Assembly: GCA_963721445.1 (NCBI GenBank)
Contig: CAVRIZ010000008.1
Location: forward strand, 682,001-746,000
Direction: 5' to 3'
Origin: DAIOEK01 sp963721445
GTDB taxonomy: Bacteria; Chloroflexota; Anaerolineae; Anaerolineales; Anaerolineaceae
DNA length: 64,000 bases
Shown here piece after piece: positions 44,668-53,244 of this stretch. The translations under genes and the position numbers were made by a program. Position 1 is the stretch's first letter; each line of letters starts with the position of its first letter. Below the pieces are notes generated by a model, which saw only the letters and a list, made by a program, of their open reading frames with translations, ran no database searches and was not told the DNA's origin.

Positions 44668-45510
44668 TTAAGTTCCCCAATCCCGGAGATATAAGAAATC
44701 GTAACCGATTGTCCGGTTGGACAATTTCGCGATAGGCGGCATAACCCGCTTGAATTGAAATTTCCGGATCCGGTCTACGACCGAAAGGACAAATTTCTCA
44801 TCAAATCCGGCCTCTACACAATCCTGGGGAGAATATCGCTGGTCAATCAGCAAGTAAAGTAAAAGGTCTACTTCAGCGTATGTGAAGCCAAGCTCCCCTT
44901 CATCAGTTTGCCCAAGCCATAGATCAGCCGTTGGAGGTTTGGAAACAATCACTTCCGGAACTTTAAGTGCCCTGGCTAACTGGCGCAATTGGGTCTTATA
45001 CAGGTCCCCCAATGGATTAATGGCACAGGCTGAATCGCCATAGAGAGTTGAGTAACCCAGCAATATTTCAGTCTTATTACTGGTTCCGATGACCAATCCA
45101 CCGAAGCTTGCAGACTGATCGTACAGAATGACCATTCTGAGTTTGGCCATGATATTACCCTTGCGGGTTTTGCTCATGTCCTGAAAACGGTCGATCAGGG
45201 GATCAGCCATATCGGAAATGGGAATGGTGATAGATTGGACACCCAATTGATCGATCACAAGTTGGGCATGGTCGAGTGAATCCTGTGAGGATGATTTATA
45301 AGGCATGCGAACCGCCAGTACGTTTTCGGGTCCTAACGCTTCTGCTGCTAGAAAACAGGAAACCGCGGAATCAACCCCACCAGAAAGACCAATGACAGCT
45401 TGCGTAAACCCCATTCGATTCAATTCTGTGCGGATAAAGCTGGTTAAGATCTCGCGCGCCAGTTTGGTATTGATGGAGATATCTGGTTGTTGTTTTGAGA
45501 GTTCGATCAT
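44668..45510 (-). CDS. nadE: NAD+ synthetase, ammonia-ligase domain protein
   Basis: 280 residues. The PP-loop ATP pyrophosphatase motif IGLSGGVDSAVS activates deamido-NAD; KTEILLGYSTLYGDSACAINPLGDLYKTQL and PPTADLWLGQTDE are the usual NadE signatures. The domain lacks an N-terminal glutaminase, which is encoded separately by the gene just upstream. The start at 45510 is two bases after that gene's stop, with GAGGGG upstream; an ATG at 45531 overlaps it. Together they would make a two-subunit glutamine-dependent NAD synthetase. Confidence 0.95.
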   Translation of the reverse strand: MIELSKQQPDISINTKLAREILTSFIRTELNRMGFTQAVIGLSGGVDSAVSCFLAAEALGPENVLAVRMPYKSSSQDSLDHAQLVIDQLGVQSITIPISDMADPLIDRFQDMSKTRKGNIMAKLRMVILYDQSASFGGLVIGTSNKTEILLGYSTLYGDSACAINPLGDLYKTQLRQLARALKVPEVIVSKPPTADLWLGQTDEGELGFTYAEVDLLLYLLIDQRYSPQDCVEAGFDEKFVLSVVDRIRKFQFKRVMPPIAKLSNRTIGYDFLYLRDWGT

Positions 45511-45511
45511 C

Positions 45512-46366
45512 TTACCCCTCTTTCCCGACAATTCGGTTCATCTCTCGCATTACCAGGGCAGTTCGCTCATCTCGCAGGATAGGTAATCGGGTGCGGGTGC
45601 GGTGCAACTGCCCCAGATCCAATTCAGCAAAGGTAAGTGACTCTTCCGCATATGGAGCCTGGGCAAGCAAGGTCCCATCCGGGTCGTAGACCGTGGAGCC
45701 GCCCCAGAAATGGAGACCGTCTTCAAACCCAACCCGGTTGACATGGCTGACAAACGTGGTGAAAAGACTGGCATATGCCTGGTTGATATGTTCCACCCAG
45801 CGGGCAGATTCCAACTGAGGTGAACTGTTTAATCCGCGCCCTGGTGATGCGGATGTAAAAAGCATAATGTCTGCCCCATCGAGCCAGAGCAGATAAGGTG
45901 GTGAAGCATGCCAGAAATCTTCACATATGAGGATGCCTGCCCTCCCGAAGCGGGTATCAAAGGCACGGATACTGTCTCCCCAGGCGAAAAATCGGCCTTC
46001 ATCGAAGAGTCCATAGGTGGGTAGGTATACCTTATGGTGCACATGCTTCACTTCTCCACCAGAAAGGTAGGCGGAGGAAATATAGAAACGGTTGCGTGCA
46101 TCTTCATCTACGAAGCCAACCACGATGTCAATTCCCTCGCTTGCATCAAGCAATTGTTTGAATAAGGGATTATCGCTGGTAGGCCGCATGGCTACGCTAG
46201 GGACAAGATCCTGTAAGACATACCCGGTGAGGGAAAGCTCGGGAAATTGGATCAGGTCCGCTCCCGAGGTTTTTGCGTGTTGGATCAGTTCAAGATGGCG
46301 GTCCAGGTTGTGGGTTGGATCACCCAGACGAGTATTGATCTGTGCTATGGCGAGTGTAATTTTCAT
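45512..46366 (-). CDS. Nitrilase-superfamily glutaminase partner of NadE
   Basis: 284-residue carbon-nitrogen hydrolase. The catalytic triad is visible: Glu in IQFPELSLTGY, Lys in HHKVYLPTYGLFDEGRFF, Cys in GILICEDFWH. These match the glutaminase domain found at the N-terminus of long glutamine-dependent NAD synthetases. Here it is a separate gene directly before nadE with almost no gap, so it likely supplies ammonia to NadE. A TATAAT box is about 30 nt upstream. Confidence 0.92.
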   Translation of the reverse strand: MKITLAIAQINTRLGDPTHNLDRHLELIQHAKTSGADLIQFPELSLTGYVLQDLVPSVAMRPTSDNPLFKQLLDASEGIDIVVGFVDEDARNRFYISSAYLSGGEVKHVHHKVYLPTYGLFDEGRFFAWGDSIRAFDTRFGRAGILICEDFWHASPPYLLWLDGADIMLFTSASPGRGLNSSPQLESARWVEHINQAYASLFTTFVSHVNRVGFEDGLHFWGGSTVYDPDGTLLAQAPYAEESLTFAELDLGQLHRTRTRLPILRDERTALVMREMNRIVGKEG

Positions 46367-46429
46367 GCAATCGTTTGCCCTATGATTGAGGTGCTTTTAT
46401 TATACGGCGATTAGAGTTTGCAAGGTAGG

Positions 46430-46800
46430 CTGACGTGTCACTGCGAACGCGCAGACTCCATTAGGGGAGGAATGCGACACGATCTCATTGACATAGCCGG
46501 TCTCCAAAACGGTGTTGAAAAGATGTGGGCATCAGGGAGTAGGAGGCGTGGCCTCCTACTCCCTGAAATATAAAAGCCCAGGCCATTCCTCGTGTTTGAG
46601 CATTGAGCGAAAATGCCCGGGCGCTATCCCGCGACCCCTTTCACTGGAAGGGGAGAATATAAAGAATAGAACCGGTGTCGTAACCCCCGCTTCTATGAAC
46701 AACCACCCTATGAAGAATAAAATGCTACCCTTGTCATTGCGATCGCGTAGCATCCCATTGGGAAGGTTGGCGCAGCCTGACGTGGGAATTTCAGCGCGGC
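46430..46800. repeat. REP-like repeated sequences and a 15-bp inverted repeat
   Basis: A non-coding region of about 420 nt. GTGTCACTGCGAACGCG with GCGACACGATCTC (about 46435-46490) and GTCATTGCGATCGCG...ATCCCATTGGGAAGG (about 46733-46768) resemble the short dispersed GTCATTGCGA-type repeats seen in many environmental bacteria. A perfect 15-bp inverted repeat (46533-46547 with 46551-46565) could terminate or be a palindromic unit. The end of the lgt-like gene lies inside the second repeat. Confidence 0.5.
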
Positions 46801-47549
46801 CAACGAACGCGGGGAAAGTGGGGCAGAGCCAGGAGCACCAGGGTAACCCCAAGATACACCCCCGCGGCCAGACGATCCGATACGACGCCCCCCAATGGCG
46901 CGACCGGATCCGTTCGAATATATGAAAAGAGGAAGAGCAGCGCCATCTGAAAAATAAAAATCCAACCAAAATGGAAAAACTTTAATTTCTGGCGTACAGA
47001 GTACCAATCCACAAGACTCCCTGCCAGGATGGTTGCAACCGCCCCAATCCCAGCCAGAGGCAGCCGGGTAAAATACCTCCCCAGCGCGCCAGTTATCCAA
47101 TGCGATGAATCAAGGGGCGATCCGGCATACAATCCATCCGCCCCGCATCCCAGCCAAAGAGCAGTCACCAATACCGTCCAAAGTGGTGAGAAATCCTCCA
47201 GGATTTCAAGGAGAGAATGACCCTTCCATCCGGCATAGATCAAGAGAAACACACCCGCGCCAAGCGGAGCGCCAGTCCAATCTAGCCCACCTTCCCAAAA
47301 TCGTCCGATTTCCGAAATATGGAATTGATAATGTGATAAGTGAAGAAACACAAAGGCAATTCGCGAACCAAATAGGCTACCCGTAAGCAAAGTAAAAGCT
47401 GCAGGAATAAGATCTTCCCGTCTTACTTGACTGGAACGACCCTCAAAGCGCCTGGGGGCGTCTGCGATGCGCCACCAGGACCATAACAATCCAAGCGCAG
47501 CACCTGCGCCCACCAAAACCGGATACAGAGTTGATTGGGTAAAATCCAT
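46791..47549 (-). CDS. Lgt-like (prolipoprotein diacylglyceryl transferase-fold) membrane protein
   Basis: 252 residues and seven hydrophobic segments. GSRIAFVFLHLSHY, EIGRFWEGGLDWTGAPLGAGVFL and ALWLGCGADGLYAGSP correspond to the order of Lgt motifs, but the HGG catalytic histidine is replaced (WTGAP) and the RxGNFxNGE-type segment is changed. It is therefore probably an Lgt paralogue with altered activity or no activity. The start at 47549 has TATAAT six bases upstream. Its stop lies in repeat-like sequence. Confidence 0.72.
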   Translation of the reverse strand: MDFTQSTLYPVLVGAGAALGLLWSWWRIADAPRRFEGRSSQVRREDLIPAAFTLLTGSLFGSRIAFVFLHLSHYQFHISEIGRFWEGGLDWTGAPLGAGVFLLIYAGWKGHSLLEILEDFSPLWTVLVTALWLGCGADGLYAGSPLDSSHWITGALGRYFTRLPLAGIGAVATILAGSLVDWYSVRQKLKFFHFGWIFIFQMALLFLFSYIRTDPVAPLGGVVSDRLAAGVYLGVTLVLLALPHFPRVRWPR

Positions 47550-47555
47550 GAAAAG

Positions 47556-47561
47556 ATTATA
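47556..47561 (-). promoter_or_regulatory. -10 box TATAAT six bases before the Lgt-like start
   Basis: Minus-strand TATAAT, then CTTTTC and the ATG at 47549. TTGGTC 18 nt further upstream may be the -35. No Shine-Dalgarno, so leaderless. Confidence 0.6.
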
Positions 47562-47619
47562 GCCTGTCAACCTATCTCTGACCAACCAGCACCCATCGTC
47601 TTGAATAAAACTGCCTGCC

Positions 47620-47648
47620 TTGCACGGAGCTATCCGTGATGTTATGAT
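47620..47648 (+). promoter_or_regulatory. Promoter of the Thr/Pro-rich protein operon
   Basis: TTGCAC (47620-47625), a 17-nt spacer and TATGAT (47643-47648). The ATG at 47658 follows nine bases later, so the transcript begins about two bases before it. Confidence 0.7.
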
Positions 47649-47657
47649 TAATCCAAT

Positions 47658-48074
47658 ATGCCTTCCAGGAAATCATCGATCCAACGTGTTCGCCGAATCT
47701 TAATTCTGATTATTCTCGCTACCCTTCCGTTTTATTGCCTGGGTGTGGTAAGTTTGCGGGTTCTTTCTATCGATCGGAATAAGCGAACCGCAACCCCCAC
47801 AATTACGAGTACTACAACCGCTACCGAGACTTCGGGACCCACCTCGACATATACACTTGTCCCATCGATGACGCCTTCAATCACTTATACGCCATCCCTC
47901 ACCCGTACGCCGACCCAGACAGATCTACCCACAGAGACACAAACGGATACTCCCATTCCGCCCTCTACTACTCCAACCAATACTGCGGTTCCCCCAACCA
48001 TTGCCCCGACAGATACTCCAATCCCTCCCACAGCCATATCCACAATTCCCATCGAGACACCTTCTCTCCCATGA
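47658..48074 (+). CDS. Membrane-anchored Thr/Pro-rich protein
   Basis: 138 residues. A basic N-terminus and one membrane helix (about 13-33, ILILIILATLPFYCLGVVS) are followed by about 85 residues almost entirely of Thr, Pro and Ser with TPT/TDTP motifs. Such tails, common in Anaerolineae exported proteins, are probably glycosylated or act as wall spacers. The sequence after residue 45 is low complexity, so no domain can be named. It is 10 nt before a lipoprotein gene and heads that operon. Confidence 0.72.
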   Translation: MPSRKSSIQRVRRILILIILATLPFYCLGVVSLRVLSIDRNKRTATPTITSTTTATETSGPTSTYTLVPSMTPSITYTPSLTRTPTQTDLPTETQTDTPIPPSTTPTNTAVPPTIAPTDTPIPPTAISTIPIETPSLP

Positions 48075-48084
48075 GGAGAATTTG

Positions 48085-49359
48085 ATGCAATTCAGATCAT
48101 TACGTACAATTTCAATCAGCTTATTTATCGCCACTGCGATTCTGAGTTCCTGCAGTAACCCGGCAAATAGTCTTCCGCAACCCACAATGACACCTTTGTC
48201 TGAACCGCAGACAACCATTTCGGCAGCAACTCCTGGTCCCTCACCGGAGACTAAACCTGCCACCCATTTGGTTGTCTGGTTACCTGATCAAGTGCTCGAG
48301 CGAAATTCCCCGTTGATGCTGGAGTTGATCCAGAAACAGACAGCCATATTTAGTAGCAAGCATCCCGATATTACGGTCGATATCCGAATTAAAAGCAGTA
48401 TAGGCTCTTCCTTGTTATTGGATACATTACAAAATACCAGTCTGGCAGCGCCCGCATCTTTACCTGACTTGATTTTGTTAAACCGGGAGGAAATGGAAGT
48501 AGCTGCGCTCAAAGGATTATTGATCCCATTTGACGGAGCTACCGATATTCTGGCGGCGAACGACTGGATGGAACCCATTCGCCAATTGGCAACCATCCAG
48601 GGAAGCACCTTTGGCATTCCTGTTGCCTCTGATGCCCTGGTTTATTTATCCCCCGCAGGAGAGAAAAAAACCCAACCGCCTCTTACAGAGGGCAAACCGA
48701 TCCTATGCTTTTTAAATGATCCGAAAGCGTTCCTTCCCCTCAGCATCTATCTTGCTTCAGGTGGATCGTTGATTGACGAAATCGGAAACCCGGCTTTAGA
48801 CAAAGCTGCCTTTTTATCTGACCTTCAGCAGCTAAAAAACGCGAGAGATACAGGTGCATTACCATCATGGGTCATGGATATTTCCGAACCGGCGGATGTT
48901 TATCGCTATTTCAGCTCGGGTCGTGGAAATCGAATGGCAGCCTGGTATGGTGAGACTGCCGAATCAATCTTGTCAGTATCGGAATTATCTCAATTCACTG
49001 ACTCCACGGGCAACCCAGCCACCCTGGTGCGAGGATGGTTTTGGGCAATGACACAGCCGGATAATTCACAACGAATAGTCAGCGTTGAGTTGGCAGAAAC
49101 CCTGGCGGAAGAATCCTTTCTGGCAGAATTACAGCAAACCGCCCGATTATTGCCTGTCCGTCAATCACCTAAAGTTCTGGAAAATCCATCCCTGGTTGCT
49201 CAGGCAGAAATTGTAGCAACTGGGCGACCCATACCCGATGGCTTGTTTCTTGTAACACTATCTCCAATCTTTCAAGATGCGATCCGCCAGATCTATACCG
49301 GGTTGTCCACTCCGGAAGAGATTGTGGATCTTGAAATGACACAATTAAATCGTCCGTAA
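48085..49359 (+). CDS. Extracellular solute-binding lipoprotein (family 1 type)
   Basis: 424 residues from ATG 48085, with GAGGAG upstream. A lipoprotein signal ends in LSSC (Cys23); after a Thr/Pro linker comes a solute-binding fold (THLVVWLPDQ, then SKHPDITVDIRI and LPDLILLNREEMEVAALKGLLIPFD) typical of sugar-binding proteins of ABC importers. No permease or ATPase gene is nearby, so it may be an orphan binding protein or have another use. The upstream frame to 48001 overlaps the previous gene and is not used. Confidence 0.8.
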   Translation: MQFRSLRTISISLFIATAILSSCSNPANSLPQPTMTPLSEPQTTISAATPGPSPETKPATHLVVWLPDQVLERNSPLMLELIQKQTAIFSSKHPDITVDIRIKSSIGSSLLLDTLQNTSLAAPASLPDLILLNREEMEVAALKGLLIPFDGATDILAANDWMEPIRQLATIQGSTFGIPVASDALVYLSPAGEKKTQPPLTEGKPILCFLNDPKAFLPLSIYLASGGSLIDEIGNPALDKAAFLSDLQQLKNARDTGALPSWVMDISEPADVYRYFSSGRGNRMAAWYGETAESILSVSELSQFTDSTGNPATLVRGWFWAMTQPDNSQRIVSVELAETLAEESFLAELQQTARLLPVRQSPKVLENPSLVAQAEIVATGRPIPDGLFLVTLSPIFQDAIRQIYTGLSTPEEIVDLEMTQLNRP

Positions 49360-49367
49360 GGTACATT

Positions 49368-49676
49368 ATGGCTCATACGCCTACACCACCCCATGCTATC
49401 ATCCGTTGGTTCCTTATAAGCCTTCTTATTTTTGGTATAGGATGGTTATTCGTTACTATGCAAACAGGGATCGTCTTGGCGAGCCCCCAGTACCAGGTTT
49501 CGGCTACTGGAATCGCTGCTCAAACCACATCGACTATTGTACCAACTGAGTTTTCAGCGGAAGTGGTTCGCGAGGGTCAACCGACAGGTATTATTGTCGG
49601 GGCAATTGGTATCGTGCTGCTTATTTTGCTCGGAACCGCCCCCTTCTTACTCAGAAAAAGAAATGACCAGGAATAA
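49368..49676 (+). CDS. Small two-helix membrane protein
   Basis: 102 residues. Two hydrophobic segments (about 12-32 and 73-93) flank an exported loop rich in Ser, Thr and Gln. It ends in a basic tail (LLRKRNDQE). It starts 8 nt after the solute-binding protein stop with an AAGG site. I do not recognise the family; the operon position suggests an accessory role for the lipoproteins upstream. Confidence 0.6.
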   Translation: MAHTPTPPHAIIRWFLISLLIFGIGWLFVTMQTGIVLASPQYQVSATGIAAQTTSTIVPTEFSAEVVREGQPTGIIVGAIGIVLLILLGTAPFLLRKRNDQE

Positions 49677-49699
49677 TTATTTTCTGGTTAGCGCGACGT

Positions 49700-50821
49700 C
49701 TACTTATACTCCATCATACTAAATCGACATTCCTCCCGAACTCGCTCATCTAAGTCATTCGATTGGGCTTTCTGCAATACATCGATGGCGTTTTCCCCGG
49801 GGAGTCGACCTACTGCCCAGGCTGCGTGGATCCGGATGATCGGGTCGGATTCTTTTTCCAGGATCTTTTCCAATTGACCAATCCCTCTTGGATCACCCGA
49901 ATTCCCAAGAGCGATACATGCGTTACGCAACAATCCCTTCCGCTTTGGACGTAATAATGCGGTGCGGTCATACACCTCTCTGAAACCCTCCTCGCTCATC
50001 TGAAGCAACCCGACCAAATCCGGATATGGGCTTGGGATCGCCTGGTTGTACTCTTCTGGTAGACCAACCTGGCGCCGGTTCCATGGGCAGACGATCTGGC
50101 ACACATCGCAGCCGAAGATCCAATCACCCATCTGCGGACGCATGTCTCGAGGAATGACACCTTTATGCTCGATCGTCAGATAGGATATGCAGCGGCTCGC
50201 ATCCAGCGTGCGATCTTCGCGGATGCAACTGGTGGGACAGGCATCCAGGCAGCGCCGGCAGGTGCCGCAGCGATCCGGCGCTGGCGGCATAGGCACAGCA
50301 GACAGTGGGTGGACTTGCTCGATGGGTATGTCGGTGAAAAACTCACCCAGCAGGAAAAAAGAACCGTTATTCGGGTGAATAAGGCACCCGTTCTTGCCGA
50401 TCCATCCTAACCCCGCTTGGGCAGCCATTTGACGCTCCAGGATCGGAGCTGAATCAGTGTATCCCCGCCACTGGAATTGTCGCCCAAGCCTTTCGGAAAG
50501 CTGACGGACCGAAGTTTCGAATACTCCAGGCATCGTCAGATGATAGTCTGCCTGCCAGGCGTATGAGGCAATCCGTCCGTGGGGTAAACCATCTACCGGG
50601 GGCTTGATCAATTCAGGGTGAGGGTAGGGTATTGCAATAGAAAGTATGCTCTGGGCTTCAGACCAAAGAAGGAGGGGATTTTCGCGGGGAGCAAGATGCC
50701 GTTCTGTGGCAAGATATGACATTCCGCCGTATAGACCATGTGATAGCCAGTCCTTGTATACGGCCAGATACTGTCGTTCAGGAGGGATCCAACCCGAATG
50801 GGTTATGGTCTCGCTAGGCAT
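49700..50821 (-). CDS. queG: Epoxyqueuosine reductase QueG
   Basis: 373 residues. It performs the last step of queuosine synthesis in tRNA, with cobalamin and two [4Fe-4S] clusters. Ferredoxin motifs CGTCRRCLDACPTSCI and CDVCQIVCPWNR follow an N-terminal domain (LYGGMSYLATERHLAPRENP and WIGKNGCLIHPNNGSFFLLGE). A HEAT-repeat tail (GDPRGIGQLEKILEKESDPIIRIHAAWAVGRL) completes the usual form. TACAAT lies six bases before the ATG with no strong Shine-Dalgarno. Confidence 0.95.
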   Translation of the reverse strand: MPSETITHSGWIPPERQYLAVYKDWLSHGLYGGMSYLATERHLAPRENPLLLWSEAQSILSIAIPYPHPELIKPPVDGLPHGRIASYAWQADYHLTMPGVFETSVRQLSERLGRQFQWRGYTDSAPILERQMAAQAGLGWIGKNGCLIHPNNGSFFLLGEFFTDIPIEQVHPLSAVPMPPAPDRCGTCRRCLDACPTSCIREDRTLDASRCISYLTIEHKGVIPRDMRPQMGDWIFGCDVCQIVCPWNRRQVGLPEEYNQAIPSPYPDLVGLLQMSEEGFREVYDRTALLRPKRKGLLRNACIALGNSGDPRGIGQLEKILEKESDPIIRIHAAWAVGRLPGENAIDVLQKAQSNDLDERVREECRFSMMEYK

Positions 50822-50827
50822 GTCACC

Positions 50828-50833
50828 ATTGTA
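50828..50833 (-). promoter_or_regulatory. -10 box TACAAT six bases before the queG start
   Basis: Minus-strand TACAAT, then GGTGAC and ATG at 50821. It lies between the queG start and the terminator of the upstream lipoprotein gene. Confidence 0.5.
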
Positions 50834-50860
50834 TTCGGAATTAGGTCTATTGTATAAAAA

Positions 50861-50887
50861 AAGCCGAGGTGAATGTCACCTCGGCTT
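50861..50887 (-). terminator. Terminator of the NBR1-Ig lipoprotein gene
   Basis: AAGCCGAGGTGA (50861-50872) pairs with TCACCTCGGCTT (50876-50887) around a 3-nt loop; on the minus strand a T-run follows. It lies 21 nt after the stop. Confidence 0.92.
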
Positions 50888-50907
50888 ACGGATACTTTTG
50901 GTTCTGA

Positions 50908-51933
50908 TTACGGTGTTACAGTAAACTCAAAGGCAGTAGGAACGTTGGATCCACCAGGTTCGTTAATGTACACCTGAACATCTTTTGAACCTTCAGACAT
51001 GGACGCAGGGACTAGGCAATCAGTAAAGGAGAATGATTTATCCCCATTACTTTCAAAGGTGTAATTGCTACCACAATTCATTGCAGTGCCGTCCATCCGC
51101 AGGGTCCAGCGAACATATTGTGATTTTCCTGAACCGAGTCCAGAAATTGTGACTTTGCCAGTCACGGTTACAGTTTCGCCTTTTGCTCCTGATGCTGGAG
51201 AAACATCACTCACAACGCTTGATAGTTTGATTCCGGTAGTGGAGGCAGAACCGCCACTCTTGTCCACTTTGATATTTACATACCAGCCAGCGCCGTTCGG
51301 ACCACCGATACCAAAGAAATTACCCTGGTCGTCCTGCATCTTCCAGGTCTGGGTGTAGGTACCTTCCTCTTTGGGCGCTTTCATCTTCACGGTTACTTCC
51401 AGTATGCCTCCTGGGGTGACATTCGCTTTTACCGGGAATTCGCCATCGCCAGTGATAACCGGTGAGGTTGGGTCATTGCTGAATGGTACAGCACTATAGA
51501 GAGACGTCCAGGTGCAGGATCCGCTGTTCTGGATCTTCCAGGTTTTCGTAAACTCAGTTTCGGGTTTGAATACCGTTCCATCTGCGACATTCACATCGCT
51601 CAGGAAGAATACCTTATTGCATTCCGTGGTGCCAGCCGAGGTTGGGAGAGGAATGAGGGTATTGGTGAGCGCGCCTGGTGTCAAATTCAAGGTTGGAATT
51701 GCCAGGGTTGGAGCTGCAGTCACCATGGGGGTGGCTGTTGCCGGTTCAGGGGTATTGGTCGCGGTAGCAGGAGGGGGAGCCATTTGGGTGGTGAGTGCTT
51801 CCACAGTTTGCGCGGCGATCGTGTTGATCTGATCCGGTCCAATCTGGGTTGGGTTTGCTGCTGACAGGTTGCATGCGCTGAGGAGGACCGACAGCAACAC
51901 CAACACTGTGATGGCAGTTATGTTCTTTTTCAT
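50908..51933 (-). CDS. Lipoprotein with NBR1-type Ig-like domain
   Basis: 341 residues from ATG 51933, preceded by AAGGAG. A lipoprotein signal with LSAC is followed by QTVEALTTQMAPPPATATNTP and a Pro/Thr linker. An NBR1-like Ig domain (FTKTWKIQNSGSCTWTS...KAPKEEGTYTQTWKMQDDQG) then a C-terminal beta domain with two Cys residues (MNCGSNYTF and SFTDCLVPA). NBR1-Ig domains are widespread in Anaerolineae surface proteins; the ligand is unknown. The neighbouring upstream lipoprotein has the same design. Confidence 0.85.
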   Translation of the reverse strand: MKKNITAITVLVLLSVLLSACNLSAANPTQIGPDQINTIAAQTVEALTTQMAPPPATATNTPEPATATPMVTAAPTLAIPTLNLTPGALTNTLIPLPTSAGTTECNKVFFLSDVNVADGTVFKPETEFTKTWKIQNSGSCTWTSLYSAVPFSNDPTSPVITGDGEFPVKANVTPGGILEVTVKMKAPKEEGTYTQTWKMQDDQGNFFGIGGPNGAGWYVNIKVDKSGGSASTTGIKLSSVVSDVSPASGAKGETVTVTGKVTISGLGSGKSQYVRWTLRMDGTAMNCGSNYTFESNGDKSFSFTDCLVPASMSEGSKDVQVYINEPGGSNVPTAFEFTVTP

Positions 51934-52095
51934 ACTATTCTCCTTATATAGCCTTGCCACTTACACTTCAGCAAGGGGTTAATTGGTGTAATTGTAAACG
52001 AAAGTGTGATTCCTATCAACCTTGCCCTCTCTGGGAGCTAACAGGCACAATCCGGCCTTGTATTCAGACGTACAAGTTATCAAATAAGTTCCAGC

Positions 52096-53095
52096 CTAAT
52101 ATCTACATTCCACATGAAAGGTGGTTTTACCAAAAGTCTGCCCGTTTGGGCTGATGATCCGGATACGCGCCCAGGCGTAATTGATCCCCTTAGTATAAGT
52201 AACCGAATCATAGACATCCTGCTCGTAGGCGCCAAAAAAGTTGAGGGTCTTCGGTTTATTACGCACACCCTGCGATCCAACCCAGGTGTACTTCACCACT
52301 CCCGCTTTATTCGTTTTGATCTTACCATAAAGAGTGATGGTGTACCCTTTCCGTCCACACGCCCCACTGAAGTTATTGGGGACGGCATACGCCAGCGCGG
52401 AGACCACTTTGAATTCATCTGTGCTCTCTTCGGCAACGATAATACGGGTCCAAACTGGGTCGCCTTTTTCACCCAGCCCAAACCGGACTCCTTCTTTGTT
52501 TTGCAATTTCCAGAAGCCCAGCTTCTCGCCTTCTTCGATCGGAGCCACCATCTTTACATTCAAGGTGAGTTGTTCACCGGGAGCAATATTCCCTTTTGGA
52601 AATTTGATCTCGGTAATATTCGTCATCGCTTCGCCTGAACTCAAAAACCATTTTGTAGTCAGAGGTCCAAGGGCATGTGCCAGTATTCCGTAATGTCCAG
52701 GATTGGGTGAAGAAAGTTCCCGGAGCTATGATCGCCCCATCAGGGATCGTTTCAGACACGAATTCAGCATTGATACATTTCGCCCATTCTGTAGCTATGG
52801 TCGGAGTAAGGGTGGAGGTTTTGGTGGGAGGGATCGGTGTACGAGTCAGGGTCCGTGTCGGTGTGGAAGTAGGACGGGTGGCAGTAGGCGGGATCGGTGT
52901 CTCAGTCCATTTTCCGGCGAGATCTGTGCTCACCGCCTGAACGGTCAAAGCAGCAGCAGTATCGGTCAATTGCCTGATCTGCGATTCAGTCAAAGGTCGC
53001 GGACCACAACTGGAGATCAGGATAGCAAGGCCAATCAGGATTAATAAAACTGTCAATCCTTGAATTGGAATCTTACGCATAATTTTCGAATCCAT
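52096..53095 (-). pseudogene. NBR1-Ig-like lipoprotein with one frameshift
   Basis: A second lipoprotein of the same type: signal with ISSC, QTDT-type helix (IRQLTDTAAALTVQAV), Thr/Pro linker, NBR1-Ig domain (FTQSWTLRNTGTCPWTS then, in another frame, LTLNVKMVAPIEEGEKLGFWKLQNKEG) and a C-terminal beta domain. One extra T in a run of five (near 52650) breaks the frame; removing it gives about 332 residues. The start at 53095 has AGGGG upstream. Probably functional, with the break from sequence error. Confidence 0.8.
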
Positions 53096-53244
53096 GCCCC
53101 TGCCTTTCTCTTTCCCGTAGATTTCATTATAAGAGAGGTCTGAATCCATTGCAACCGGGAAACAACTCATCAGAAACCCCTCTTGAAATCCTCATTCAGC
53201 AGGTCATAATAGAAATATCATGGGTTAGAAGAAAGGAAAAGGAT

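Noticed and set aside
46512..47100. Frames of 100-137 codons over the repeat region
   Set aside because: They overlap the repeats and the Lgt-like gene in other frames and have no coding features.
47620..49676. ABC sugar importer operon
   Set aside because: Only a binding-protein-like lipoprotein is present; no permease or ATPase accompanies it.
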